NCBI GenBank assembly: GCA_003508835.1
Contig: PUFA01000082.1
Span: 1,178,001 to 1,242,000, forward strand
Direction: 5' to 3'
Length of the DNA: 64,000 bases
From: Eonycteris spelaea
Lineage: Eukaryota > Chordata > Mammalia > Chiroptera > Pteropodidae
Under the pieces are notes generated by a model. The model was not told where the DNA came from, made no database searches, and saw only the letters and a program-made list of their open reading frames with translations. Position numbers and translations under genes: made by a program. Below, piece after piece: positions 46,991 to 56,770 of the stretch (position 1 is the first letter of the stretch; each line of letters opens with the position of its first letter).

Positions 46991-47510
46991 AGGCAGGAGC
47001 CATGGGAACCGAGGCTCATCGTCTGCAGAGAATTTTAAAACCAAATAATGGGCCTGCTTTTTATTATCCCCATGTGTGGCGATTCTAAACAACGGCAGTG
47101 ATGAGCCGCTTCTCCTTCGGAGCAGGCTACTGCCACCCTCCGCACAGCTGTGGACTTTTAACAATCTTCTAAGCAAGCCGCTGACTGTATCAGCACAGGT
47201 GACACATTCTTCTTTGCTTCCTTTTTTGTGGTGTCGGCTTCATAGAATCACTTATTTTTAGAGCGGCGGAGGTAAGTCTCGCTTTCCATTCAGACGGCAG
47301 CAAGTTTCAAGGGCCTGTGATGATACGCTGTCAGTCGTGGCTGGAGTTTAGGACCATTCTTAGAGATGAGGCTCGTCCTTTGGAAGGACAAGGCAGAGGG
47401 CCTTGTTCTGTGTGTGCAATAAAACACGTCAGAAGGTGTGAGTCATCACTTTCCTAGTAATCTAGAGTTGGGCCCTGCAGAGCAGAAGGAGGTTTTAAGC
47501 ATAAAATGGG

Positions 47511-47516
<6 letters not shown>

Positions 47517-47544
<28 letters not shown>
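47517..47544. repeat. A28 homopolymer
   Basis: Twenty-eight A in a row. It could be the tail of a lost retroelement, but I see no element 5' of it. Confidence 0.9.
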
Positions 47545-47547
<3 letters not shown>

Positions 47548-47584
47548 TGCAGGATGTGCGGGGGTTGACCCGGAAGGAAGTTCT

Positions 47585-47710
47585 GGTGCGTATCAGCTGG
47601 GTGACCTTAGAAGTATTCTGCTCAACAGCTCTGAGCCTCAGTTTCCCCATCTGCAAAATGGAGCTGGCCATTCCTGACCAGCTGTTTTCCGGGTTATCGT
47701 AAGGACGGAG
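47585..47710 (+). mobile_element. MIR SINE, plus strand
   Basis: 'GTATCAGCTGGGTGACCTTA', 'GAGCCTCAGTTTCCCCATCT' and 'GCAAAATGGAGCTGGCC' are the MIR core. Confidence 0.8.
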
Positions 47711-48850
47711 GGGTTGCATAGTCTAGAGCTTGGTGCTTTCCAGGATCCAAGAAAGGGAAGCGTGTGTCCAGAGCGAGCATGTCTGAGCGAGCATGTCCAG
47801 TGGACACAGTGTCCTTAGGAAATGTGAGGACGTCAAAGCGAAAACCGGAACTCGAACCCTGGGTAAACAGCTCCATGGGGGAAGGCACAGGGCCAGGGCT
47901 CTCGCGGGGGGTTGGGGGGCTCAGCCCAGGAAGCACGTGCGTGAGAAAGGAGGTTCGTGGGAGCAGTGATCACGTGGGGACCATACCTCTCAGCAGCCCG
48001 GAGTCGCCGGGCCAGGCTGGGAGCAGCATCCCCAGCACCACTTGCCAAACAGGCAGATTCGGTTGGTAACCAGAGGCTTCTTCTCTTTTCATTGGCTTTC
48101 CTGCATTTTTGAAGAGTGATGTTTCTTCTATGAAGGAGGGGGTAGAAATCCTATGAACATACCAACTCTCCCCAGTCGAACGGAGAATAAAACCAACAAA
48201 AAGGCCCCCCGGCCTCTTTCCCGCTTGCTCTACACCGAGTATACGCTGCCGTATGCATAACATGAGCTTTCTCTTGACGGCCTGAAAACGGGTGGACGGT
48301 CGTCTCCGGAGGTGCTGATGTTGGCGCTGCAATCATGGGTGGTAACCTGGCAGCGCTCCCAGGTCTGGCCCACCTGCCCTCTTTGATGCTGAGTGGGGCC
48401 TGGGGGTCCGCTGCCACATGGTGCGGAGGGATGGGGACGGAACCTGCCCTGTGCTTCCGGGCCGGACCCTCCCAGAATGAAAGGAGCTTTTCAACGTAGA
48501 TCTCCAGGACGTTCCATGAAATTTAGGTAACCAGGGGCAGGACAGGTTACTACAGAAGAGGACCTGCTCTTCCTGCTCGCTTGCGCTTAACACACAAGGT
48601 GAGGCTGAGAGGGGAACAAGACAGATCCGATTTGAAGAAATAAGACGACGAGCTGGCCCCGGTGTGTACATGACTGACCCAGGAGTAGGTCAGGCAGGGA
48701 GTCGCAAATCTAGTGACCTGCTCTTCCGAGCTGGAGAGATGCCAGGTGAGCTTCCCTCCCAGGTAGAAACCTGTCTTCTCCATGACTCACCCCTGGCTAT
48801 GAACCTGCCTGATTCCAGTGGCCCAACCCAGGGGTCAATTAATCAATTAA

Positions 48851-48856
<6 letters not shown>

Positions 48857-48896
<40 letters not shown>
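48857..48896. repeat. (CT)n microsatellite
   Basis: CT run with a few interruptions. Confidence 0.9.
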
Positions 48897-49596
48897 TTTT
48901 TGGATAGTGTCTTATTGGCAATTTCTCAAAATGCTGAGGTAAAGAAGCTTGAAATTTTATCCTGGAAAACTTTGCAGGTTAAGAAACATGGCCAAGTGCC
49001 CTCAATTAATTACAGGCACCTGTAGAGTCAGTCTCATGACGTTTTTCGTGTGTTCTGCGAACTGCCCGACCACGCTGCTTCTCATTCTCCATATACAGCC
49101 TCTATGAAGTAAGCCAGAAGATCACCAGGCAGGAGTTCTACAAGCAGAGGGAGAAAGCAGAGCAGGCATCAAGGCTCGTTAACCTCAGCTCGGTCCCTTT
49201 CTGAACACTGTCACAGCGAGACACCCAGGCTGCCTCTTAAAGTTTCATGTGCAATGATGCAAATTTATACGTGCTTTGTGTATGCGTTTTTATGTCTCTC
49301 TTTGAGTCAGTTGCTGCACTGAATCAAGATACTTTTAACTCTGATATTCTGGATCTCAAATAATCTGCTGTGGCATTTCCCATCCCCACGCCCTCTCTGA
49401 ATCTATTTTCAAATCATTACCTCTGTTTTGGTCATTGGCGTTCATGTTGGAGTGGCCAACAGGCGCAGAGAAATACAACCTTCATATTTAATTGAGGCCA
49501 CGAAGGCCTTTCCTTGGTAAAGGGGAGAAGGTATAAGTCACAGACGTCGTACCAGCAGATAAATCTTGCATCGGAAGCTGGCTCTCTCCCCCAGCC

Positions 49597-49620
49597 ATGT
49601 CCAGAAGCCTTCTTTATACA
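49597..49620 (+). other. Candidate first coding segment before a splice donor
   Basis: An ATG at 49597 is followed by eight open codons and then GTAAGT at 49621, a donor-like hexamer preceded by ACA. A GTATAAGT motif lies at 49531-49538, about 65 bases upstream of the ATG. No conservation evidence is available to me. Confidence 0.15.
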
Positions 49621-49830
49621 GTAAGTGTGCAGAGGAAGTGAACCTTAACCACACCAAGGCTAAAAAAAAATCACACTGGTTTCTGTATGTTGCTTTTGTA
49701 AATTAGTTTAATTGCATCACATTTCCACCTCGAACATGTGATAATAAGGTCAGGGTTACCCAGGAGAAGGCAGAAAAGCCCCGGATGTATCACCATATGG
49801 CACCTTCCTACACAGTCTGTTTTTCCCTAG

Positions 49831-49957
49831 GAGCTGATGATGAATCATTTGTTGACATCAGTGGAGCCATCGCATGGCAGACACGAAACAGGCTTCCTGG
49901 AGCAAAGCCACAGAGAGCAGGAATGCGAAGCCCTGACACTTCCTCGTGGAGCCAAAG
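49831..49957 (+). other. Candidate exon with strong splice-site patterns
   Basis: The acceptor side is GTCTGTTTTTCCCTAG, a good polypyrimidine tract, and the donor side is AAAG followed by GTAAGA. The 127-bp interval is open in two frames. If joined to the segment ending at 49620, its first frame continues without a stop. The translation matches nothing I recognise. It could be a non-coding RNA exon or chance. Confidence 0.25.
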
Positions 49958-51479
49958 GTAAGAAAGTCTCTCTCTCTGTACTGTATGGAATGAAATAACC
50001 ATGTGTCAAAAAATCACATCTACTGCCTTGTAACACTACACTGTAAAATACGCTGGAGCACCTATTAGCTCTTGCAAAGTATAATTACAGATGCCAGTGC
50101 TTTGAGAGTTTGCATGAAAATAATCCAAAATCAAATGAAAATAGTAACAAAGGCCGAGTGTAAACCTGTGATGTCGATTCTCTGAAAAGGGACCAGGAGT
50201 AAGGCCAAGAGTTAATAAGCCTTTTCGGATCAGCAGGAGACTGTTCCATTCAGCCATGAATGTCAGCCTCAGAGATCTGACCCCGCCCTCCTCCACAGAG
50301 AATTAAATCTGAAATCCCTAATGGCAGATGTTTTTGTGTGGGTTTTCCCAGTCCCACCACATTGCAGAAATAAACAGCTACAACAGTGGGGGCTTGGAGC
50401 ATTCATTTTTTTAATTGATTTGTTTATCATCTGAATGTAGTTCAGTAAATTTCCAGAGAGAAAAGATTGGGCAGCTTCCACCATTACGAGCCAAAAATTT
50501 CACATCTGCTAATGTTCCATCCTGACTCTCTTCAAGAGAGCTGTAATATTTATGCACAAAGAAGCTTCAGGAACAAGTCAGATGATAGGGAAATCTACCA
50601 TGGCAGAGTCCTTGGTACCAAAAAACGTATGAAAGTTCTTGGGCCCATCAGTGTAATTGACTGGAGCTATATTAGCACATTTCCCCACTAAACTATCATT
50701 ACAAAAATTTAAAAAAAAAAAACTTTAAAAAAATAATTGATCACAACAATAAAGATATTTATAGTACATACATATTTTCTGGAAGGTTTTAATGAAAAGC
50801 TACTTAAGCATCTGCTCACTAATTCAGGCACTGTTTTACTATATCACAGTTTTGGTCTAGATGTCATTGGAATGCTTCACCTAACTTATTTTGAATTCTG
50901 ACACCTGGGTACCAGACGCCTACCAGACTGTCTGTCCAGCTTACGATGATTCCCAGTTCTCTGGTAACCCTCATCCGCCCATTCCAAGGGGTTGGGCTGA
51001 CCTCGTTTGTCCTATGCCTCCTGCCTCCTGTCTCCAGCAGTCTAGATGCCCACCCTGCCCAGGCGCAGCCACTCACTGGCCCTACTCTAGAAAAAAATGA
51101 AGTGGAACAAGGAAGTCTTTCCCATTTTCTGGACTTAAAATGTGCAAACTTGAGGGCAGCCAGTGATCGTGTTCCCTCCCTCGCACTGGGGAGCAGGGGA
51201 AGTCCGTCTACAAAAGACAGAGAGGAAGCGCTGGTCCCTCCCAGACGTGTACCCATCCCTCCCCGAGGCCTGGCGGCAGGCTCTTACCTGGTTCCCTTTG
51301 ACAGTCCTGAAAACTGACATTTTTCCATGTTGGGTTCACTCTGGGCGTTTTCTGTCTCATACAATCAAAAGATCTCTAACGAGTATAAATTCTTATTTCA
51401 GAATCGCATCATTTTGTGCAGCTTTGGGCTCCACGCTGATCTAACAAGAAAAGCCTTACAGCTTCTCACAGCACTGCTC

Positions 51480-51590
51480 ATTTTAAGGATGTGAACTTAG
51501 CAGGTCCTTTAGCCTCGGTGAGTCTTAGTTTTCTAAACTGTAAAATAGAGACATCGACGAAAACATACTAATGTGATAAAGTGCACAAAG
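51480..51590 (+). mobile_element. MIR SINE, plus strand, partial
   Basis: 'GCCTCGGTGAGTCTTAGTTT' and 'CTAAACTGTAAAATAGAGAC' resemble the MIR core and following segment. Confidence 0.6.
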
Positions 51591-51599
51591 CCAAAACTT

Positions 51600-51770
51600 C
51601 TGGGTTGGCCTTGGGATGAAGTTCCAGCTCAGTCACCTCTCAGAGCCACAGCGTCCTTGTCGGGCTGTTTTAAAAATTAGACAAAATACAGGTCCATGCC
51701 CTTGGCATGTGACAAGAACTGCTCAACGGGCGCGTTTAGCTAGTAGCGGGACTCCTGCTACTGCTCTTCC
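51600..51770 (+). mobile_element. MIR-like SINE, plus strand, decayed
   Basis: 'CTGGGTTGGCCTTGGGATGA', 'TTCCAGCTCAGTCACCTCTC' and 'GGCATGTGACAAGAACTGCT' suggest a second MIR next to the first. It is weakly preserved. Confidence 0.4.
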
Positions 51771-52792
51771 TTCCCTTCCCGATGGACGTGAAAGTTCATC
51801 GTAAAGGACGACTCCCCGATGAAGGGGATATTTAGAGAACCTTTCTTGAAAATAAAGAGCAGCTGTGTAACGCTTTTGTCTCTCCTACTCAGCTGGAGGT
51901 GTTCAGCTTTCTGGTGATGTAGCTTCCCAGCTCTGATCGGTCGATCTAGCCTGGCCGCTGTAAGGCAGGGAGAAAACAGACTATGGCTCCTCTTTGCAGC
52001 CAGGGATAACGAGGATGCGGTTAACAAGGTGATAACTCTGGAGGCAGCCAGCCCTGGATGCCTGCCCGCAGGCCTCTCTGTCAAGCCAGGATGATGATGA
52101 TGATGATGATGACGATGTCTTGACTTCATGGGATACTAGAAACGTTGGAGGTAGTGTGGATGACGTGGTTCAACGTTAATTAATTTTTATGACAGTCCTC
52201 ACTCAGAATGTACCCTGTTTCCTGTCGCCCACTTTCTACAGCAGAAACAGAATCGTCGTCGTGACAGCTATGCGGTGTGTCTCTGTGTTAGTGTGAGCCC
52301 CTGACGTGCTTTTCCCTCCATCAGCGATTTTCCTACTATGTCATCACTTTAGGAAAGGAGTTTAATCAAAAATTCCTTCCCTTAACATTGATTGCTGTAT
52401 TTGGTTTTTTAGGAACTGAAATTTGCATTCAATGCAGCTTAAAAGGAACAACTTCAACAGTTCAAATGTGTCTAAAGCTCAGTTCATACCAGGATCCTGT
52501 TTTCTCTTTAATCAAAAATCATTTTAAAACAAAAAGTTAAAGGAGGTTCATTCTAGAAAAAAAAAACAAAGCGACATGCTAGAAATAAAATTGTGGTCTG
52601 GGTTCTCAATTTCAGGCCAGAGTTGATTCTCAGAACTGCCCTGGACAATGGCGATGTTCTGAAGGCCTTGGGTAGAGTTTTGGGGGAGAAATGCTGAGCC
52701 ATGTGACATAACGCTGGGTGCCATCTGAACTTCTGGGCCTAGGAGAGGCTCTGCTGTAACCACATCCTCAATTTCATAAGCCATCAGGTGGT
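51771..52792. other. Unassigned non-coding DNA
   Basis: Contains a GAT microsatellite and a repeat-poor AT-rich stretch at 52320-52570. No gene is seen. Confidence 0.4.
52090..52117. repeat. (GAT)n microsatellite
   Basis: ATG/GAT units with one GAC interruption. Confidence 0.9.
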
Positions 52793-52879
52793 AGGGTAAT
52801 CAGCTCATCCTGGTTTGTCCTTAAGTCTGGGTCCAGGTAGCTCCTCAGTCCTGAGCAAACTAAGATAGCTGGTCACCCT
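52793..52879. mobile_element. Short palindromic MITE-like element
   Basis: The 87-bp element has imperfect terminal inverted repeats: AGGGTAATCAGCTCATCCTGG at the left, and AGGGTGACCAGCTATCTTAG when the right end is read in reverse. Similar 'AGGGTGACC...GGTCACCCT' elements are dispersed in mammals. I cannot name the family. Confidence 0.5.
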
Positions 52880-53694
52880 AACAGGTGCTAGTCCGCCCTG
52901 CCCATTAGCCTTACTAGACATCTAATCCCTGCCTACTCTTTCTTTTCCTTTCTTACCTATATAGAAGAAAAATATCATGGAAGGAAATAAGTGTTTGAGA
53001 TCAGATAATCCAGTGCTTTATACAGCCATGGCCTTGGAGTAGAAATTGTCCTCACTTGTCTCACAGCTCAAGGCCTCAGAAGCAGAAACCTATCCCCCCG
53101 GTGATCAGGGCACCCATGGCTTACCTTTATGGCTGTGTTTGCTTTCTTGCTTTTATATAAATGTTTTAAAAGAATATTAATTGGCACCGTTGGCACCATC
53201 TAACTTCCTCTTCATACTTTTTCTTCTATCATCTGTGGACTGAGGAGTTGGGGGGATGTTTCCCCTTTCCAGCCAGAGGAAATATATTTGCAAAGAAAAT
53301 AAACCCACAAGGAAATTCTCTGCCTGGCACTTTTTTTTTTTTTTAAGCAAAATTTGCTGGAGAGGGGTGGTTCATCATAGTTATCAAAGTAAAACATGTA
53401 TCTTATCACGGACTAGAAAAACAGAGAAGAAATTTTTAAAATCACACATAATCCTGGAATGGTACCTTTTAAAACACACTGAGTACCAGCACTAGCAGTG
53501 GACGTCTTCGACAAGCAGTACTTGTTCAAATGAGTCACACTGTCATTCAGCAGAGCCACCAGACGCTCAGAACGTTCTGTTCCGCTGCCTTTAGTGCACT
53601 AGCTGCAGTGGCAAGCACATTTCCCTCGTTACCATCTGACTGTGATGCTCCGTGATGCTGATTTCGTGATAGAGCCTTGATTGAGTCCGTCAAC
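52880..53694. other. Unassigned non-coding DNA
   Basis: AT-rich with a T run at about 53331-53344. No repeat or gene is recognised. Confidence 0.4.
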
Positions 53695-54395
53695 CCATCC
53701 ATCAACAAGTACTTGTAGAGTTTCTACAGCAGTGTGGGCATCCCGGGACTAAGTTGGGGTGGGACCCACCACACCTTTGTGGGCAGGAAACACACAGAAC
53801 AAGTGTAACAAGTTGTACCAACCAGCTGAGAGAGTGCTGGGGTAATTGGGAAGCCAGGGGACCCATCCTCGTCTGGGAGGCGGGGAGAGTGTCCTGGAGA
53901 CATTAAGCCAAAACCTGATGGCTGACTACCAGCAAGTCAGGTGACGACAGAGAGAAAGCATGGTGTAGGCCAGAGGGACAGCCTGTGGGAAGACTCAGAG
54001 GCTGAAGGTCCCTATTTGAGAGACCGCATGGGAGAAAGCCAGGGTGACTAAAACACCCAGGGCCAAGGAGAGCGAGGTGTGAGCTGAAGACGCCAGGAAA
54101 GGAAGAGGAACAGGAGGGGCCAAGTCTGGAGGTCCATGTCCTGGTTTGTGGCCTCCTACCATGAGCAATGAGACGCCTGCCAAGACTCGTCCACGTGGGC
54201 AGCCAGGACCCTTATTGTGAGCAGGGCCAGCTGCGGAGGGCAGGGCGGGTGTGGAGGAGAGTGACTGGAGGTGAGAAACATCTGGAGAGGAAAAGGGGGA
54301 AATGAGTGGGTTTGCAAGGTATCTAGGTGACGGCATCAGTAGAACTTGGTGATTGATTAAATATGGGGTGAGAGAGAGGGCCCAGATGACAGGTC
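53695..54395 (+). repeat. Ancient mammalian interspersed repeat, unnamed family (third copy)
   Basis: 'CAACAAGTACTTGTAGAG', 'GAGAAAGCATGGTGTAGGC', 'GAACTTGGTGATTGATTAAA' and 'ATATGGGGTGAGAGAGAGGG' match successive parts of the repeat also present at 44435-45890. Same orientation. Confidence 0.5.
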
Positions 54396-55230
54396 ATAGA
54401 AGGAAGGACCAAGGGCCTGAAAGCTGGGAGGACAGCCCCCAGGGGCCAGGCCGGCTTCCTGGGTGGGCGTGTGACCTGTGCAGTCACACACGCCCGTGCT
54501 CAGAAGACCCAGCACTTCACTGACTGCTCTGCTCTTGCTGTCCTGAAATGCTTCATCATTTTTGAACAAGGGGCCCTGCATTTTCATTTGGCAGTAGGCC
54601 TGCAAATTACATCGCTGGTTCTGCCACGGGCTTAATGTCTTCTCCCTGTTAATGCAGAATCTTTGCTCAGCTGATGAGACTTGCACTCCATCCGAGGCCT
54701 CGAGATTGTTGATTTATCCCGTCAGGCAGGGCGTGAGTGGACGATGGCCCAGGGGGCCCAGCTCGGTGCTGTGTGTGTCCGTGAGCTTATCTATGATGGA
54801 GTTTGTGAGAACAGGAAGACGGAGGCTTATGTTTACTAATTTTGGGGATGCTTAGGAGACTGAGAACACTTTAATGGCCCAAGCTTCGAGTTTGCTGCTT
54901 GAGCAAAACAGGAATTTCCCTCACCCGAGTTTCATCTAGTTTGGTAATTCATGCTAAAAAATTCCATCAGCTCAAGCCAAAGTTACATGGGCATGCCTTT
55001 TGGCAGAAAAGACTTTTCGTAAGTGAGTGATTTATGATTTTATTTGGCTAAGAATTTCAAAGGATGCCTGAATCACATGAAACATGAAATTTACATTTGA
55101 AAGAAAATTATTACTGAAAGGATTTAAGAGTGAAATTGTGAATATCCCTATGCTTGCGCTTCGGGGAAGAAAAAAGGAAGAGTCCTTTACCAAAGTTTAA
55201 GATATAACACAATAAACTGATTATTTAAGG
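54396..55230. other. Unassigned; repeat-free AT-rich block at 54870-55200
   Basis: The second half is compositionally like a conserved non-coding element, but I cannot test this. No gene is seen. Confidence 0.4.
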
Positions 55231-55233
55231 GGT

Positions 55234-55307
55234 GGTTCCACAGAGTACTGGTGAGCACGTCTGCTTTACATGCAGAAGGTCCTGGGTTCGTACCCCAGGT
55301 GGAGCCA
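55234..55307 (+). pseudogene. tRNA-Val(TAC)-like head of the SINE
   Basis: It aligns with mammalian tRNA-Val(TAC) with about eight to ten differences. The acceptor stem GGTTCCA pairs with TGGAGCC (one G-U), and the anticodon stem-loop CTGCTTTACATGCAG keeps TAC. One extra G lies before the 3' acceptor strand. The T-loop A58 equivalent is T. It is part of the retroposon and unlikely to be a working tRNA. Confidence 0.75.
55240..55295 (+). promoter_or_regulatory. Internal Pol III A and B boxes
   Basis: The A box region is CAGAGTACTGGTGAGCACG. The B box is GGTTCGTACCC at 55285-55295, which differs from GGTTCGANNCC at one key position. Confidence 0.6.
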
Positions 55308-55483
55308 CGGAACATACCCTGGGTGTGCCAGGCCCCCGAGTGCCCCGGGTGTGCCAGGCCAGGCCCATGCCGTGCGTGTGTGAGAGGAGAAAACTTGCGT
55401 TCAGAGATCCGGTTCTTAAGGGGAGATGGCAACATCCATAGGTCAGGGGTGAAATTGAGGGGATGGTTAAAAAAATAAAATAG

Positions 55484-55769
55484 ACTGATTATTTAAGGAA
55501 CTGCCTACACATTGACTTAGAATTGCTATTCGGATTTGTAGGCTCTGGGCCAAATTATTACTTTCAATATTAAATGAGAAAATAAACAATTAAGAATAAA
55601 TGAGACACTAGTCACCATTCGGAGTTTCTTTGGGTGTCTTACATCCACTTACAGCAGCAAATTTCTATAAAACACTAAACTTATAGGAAGCATAGGGGAA
55701 ATTTGAGAAGCCCTTCCAAATATTTACAAGGCTGCATCTTTTGAAGCCTATTTGGTAGTGTAATTTAAA
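55484..55769. other. Unassigned AT-rich DNA
   Basis: Nothing is recognised after the right duplication of the SINE. Confidence 0.4.
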
Positions 55770-55915
55770 GGGAGGGTTTTGGCATCAGACAGATTTGGGT
55801 TCTAGCCTCGATCCATCTTGGGCAAGTTGGCCGACCTAAGCCTCACTTTCTCCACAGGTAAATGGAAATAACCCCTACTTTGTGATTTGCATGTTGGAGT
55901 CACTTAATAACTTCC
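55770..55915 (+). mobile_element. MIR SINE, plus strand
   Basis: 'GGCATCAGACAGATTTGGG', 'TTCTAGCCTCGATCCATCTT' and 'GCCTCACTTTCTCCACAGG' follow MIR from the head into the core. Confidence 0.75.
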
Positions 55916-55929
55916 ATTTTTTTAAAAAG

Positions 55930-55930
<1 letters not shown>

Positions 55931-55961
<31 letters not shown>
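55931..55961. repeat. (TA)n microsatellite
   Basis: Fifteen TA units. Confidence 0.95.
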
Positions 55962-55964
<3 letters not shown>

Positions 55965-56322
55965 AATAGCTGCTAAAAACAAACTACCTGCACCATTATC
56001 TGTGTGAATCTTGGTGAATTTCCTTTAAAATGAGACTTTACTCCTTTTGTAAGTCACTCACGTGACTCAGAGGTCAGGGGCCAGTTACTGGGTTAAACCG
56101 CTCTGCTTATGACAAATTGGTGAAGAAACTGGTGTTTTTCCCTCAGAAGAGAAGAGGTAAAGAGGGACTAATGTGGGGAGAACAGAGGAGGGAGGGGCAG
56201 TGAGCTGGTGTCACCTGAGGGGCCATGTGGGACGGATCCAGAGGAGTCGGATGGGCCTTAAAGGATGGCGTGTCCCTGAGTTCATCCACGGATAAGCGAC
56301 GTTGTAGGCGTGCCATTTGTAC
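55962..56322. other. Unassigned DNA
   Basis: No gene or repeat is recognised. Confidence 0.4.
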
Positions 56323-56770
56323 TGGCGTCCTGGGGCTGCCACAATAAAGTGCCACAAGCTGGGTGGCTTAAAACCCCAGGAATCAATTCCCTCGCAGTTG
56401 GGGAGGCCGGAAGTCTGAAATCAGGGCGCTGGCAGAACTTGGGGCCTTCCGGAGGCTCTGAGGGAGCTTCTGCCCCTGGCCTCTCCCTAGCTTCTGCTGC
56501 TGCCACCGGCCTCGGAGCGCCTTGGCTGGCAGATGCATCGCTCGGGTCTCTGCCTGCCTTGTCGCCACGGCCGCCGGCCTGTGCGCATGCCTCTCCGCGT
56601 CTTCACGCGGCCTTCTCCTCTCGGAGCATCCCAATTCCCCTTATAGGGACATCAGGTCATCCTATGCCAGTACGACCCCATCTTAAATGAACCCATCTGC
56701 AAAGGCTGTCTTTCCAAATCAGGTCATGGTCGCAAGGGTCAGGGCCGGAACTAGTCTTTGCTTCTCGGGC
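56323..56770 (-). mobile_element. MLT1-type MaLR LTR, minus strand
   Basis: 'CAATAAAGTGCCACAAGCTG', 'GGGTGGCTTAAAACCCCAGG', 'GAGGCCGGAAGTCTGAAATC' and 'CCTTATAGGGACATCAGGTC' are the antisense of an MLT1 LTR from its 3' end. The centre is unusually CpG-rich (56490-56620). The 5' LTR end near 56770 is decayed. Confidence 0.8.

Larger units (their letters stand above)
45891..47584. other. Unassigned non-coding DNA
   Basis: Contains an AT-rich but CpG-bearing tract at 46075-46245, a G-rich tract at 46953-46990 and an A28 run. No gene or named repeat. Confidence 0.4.
47711..51479. other. Unassigned non-coding DNA with possible small transcript
   Basis: No repeat is named except microsatellites. 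A duplicated GAGCGAGCATGT lies at 47770-47798. Repeat-poor AT-rich parts lie at 49240-49500 and 50040-50280. Candidate exons at 49597-49957 are listed separately. Confidence 0.4.
55231..55483 (+). mobile_element. tRNA-Val-derived SINE with intact target-site duplication
   Basis: The insertion is flanked by a perfect 15-bp duplication, ACTGATTATTTAAGG (55216-55230 and 55484-55498). It consists of a tRNA-Val-like head (55234-55307), a GC-rich body holding two copies of GGGTGTGCCAGGCC (55321 and 55347), a further unique part, and an A-rich tail (55469-55482). This is the layout of a Pol III SINE moved by LINE machinery. The perfect duplication and well-kept head suggest recent insertion. I do not recognise the body as a named SINE. 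I saw no other copy in the window. Confidence 0.85.

Noticed and set aside
47517..47544. The tail of a processed pseudogene or SINE
   Set aside because: No element or matching target-site duplication was seen upstream of the A28 run.
49816..49957. A recognisable protein domain in the candidate exon
   Set aside because: Two frames are open and neither resembles a family I know, so I report only splice-site patterns.
55234..55307. A functional tRNA-Val gene
   Set aside because: It lies in a 253-bp insertion with a target-site duplication and A-rich tail, has an extra base before the acceptor strand and lacks A58, so it is a SINE head.
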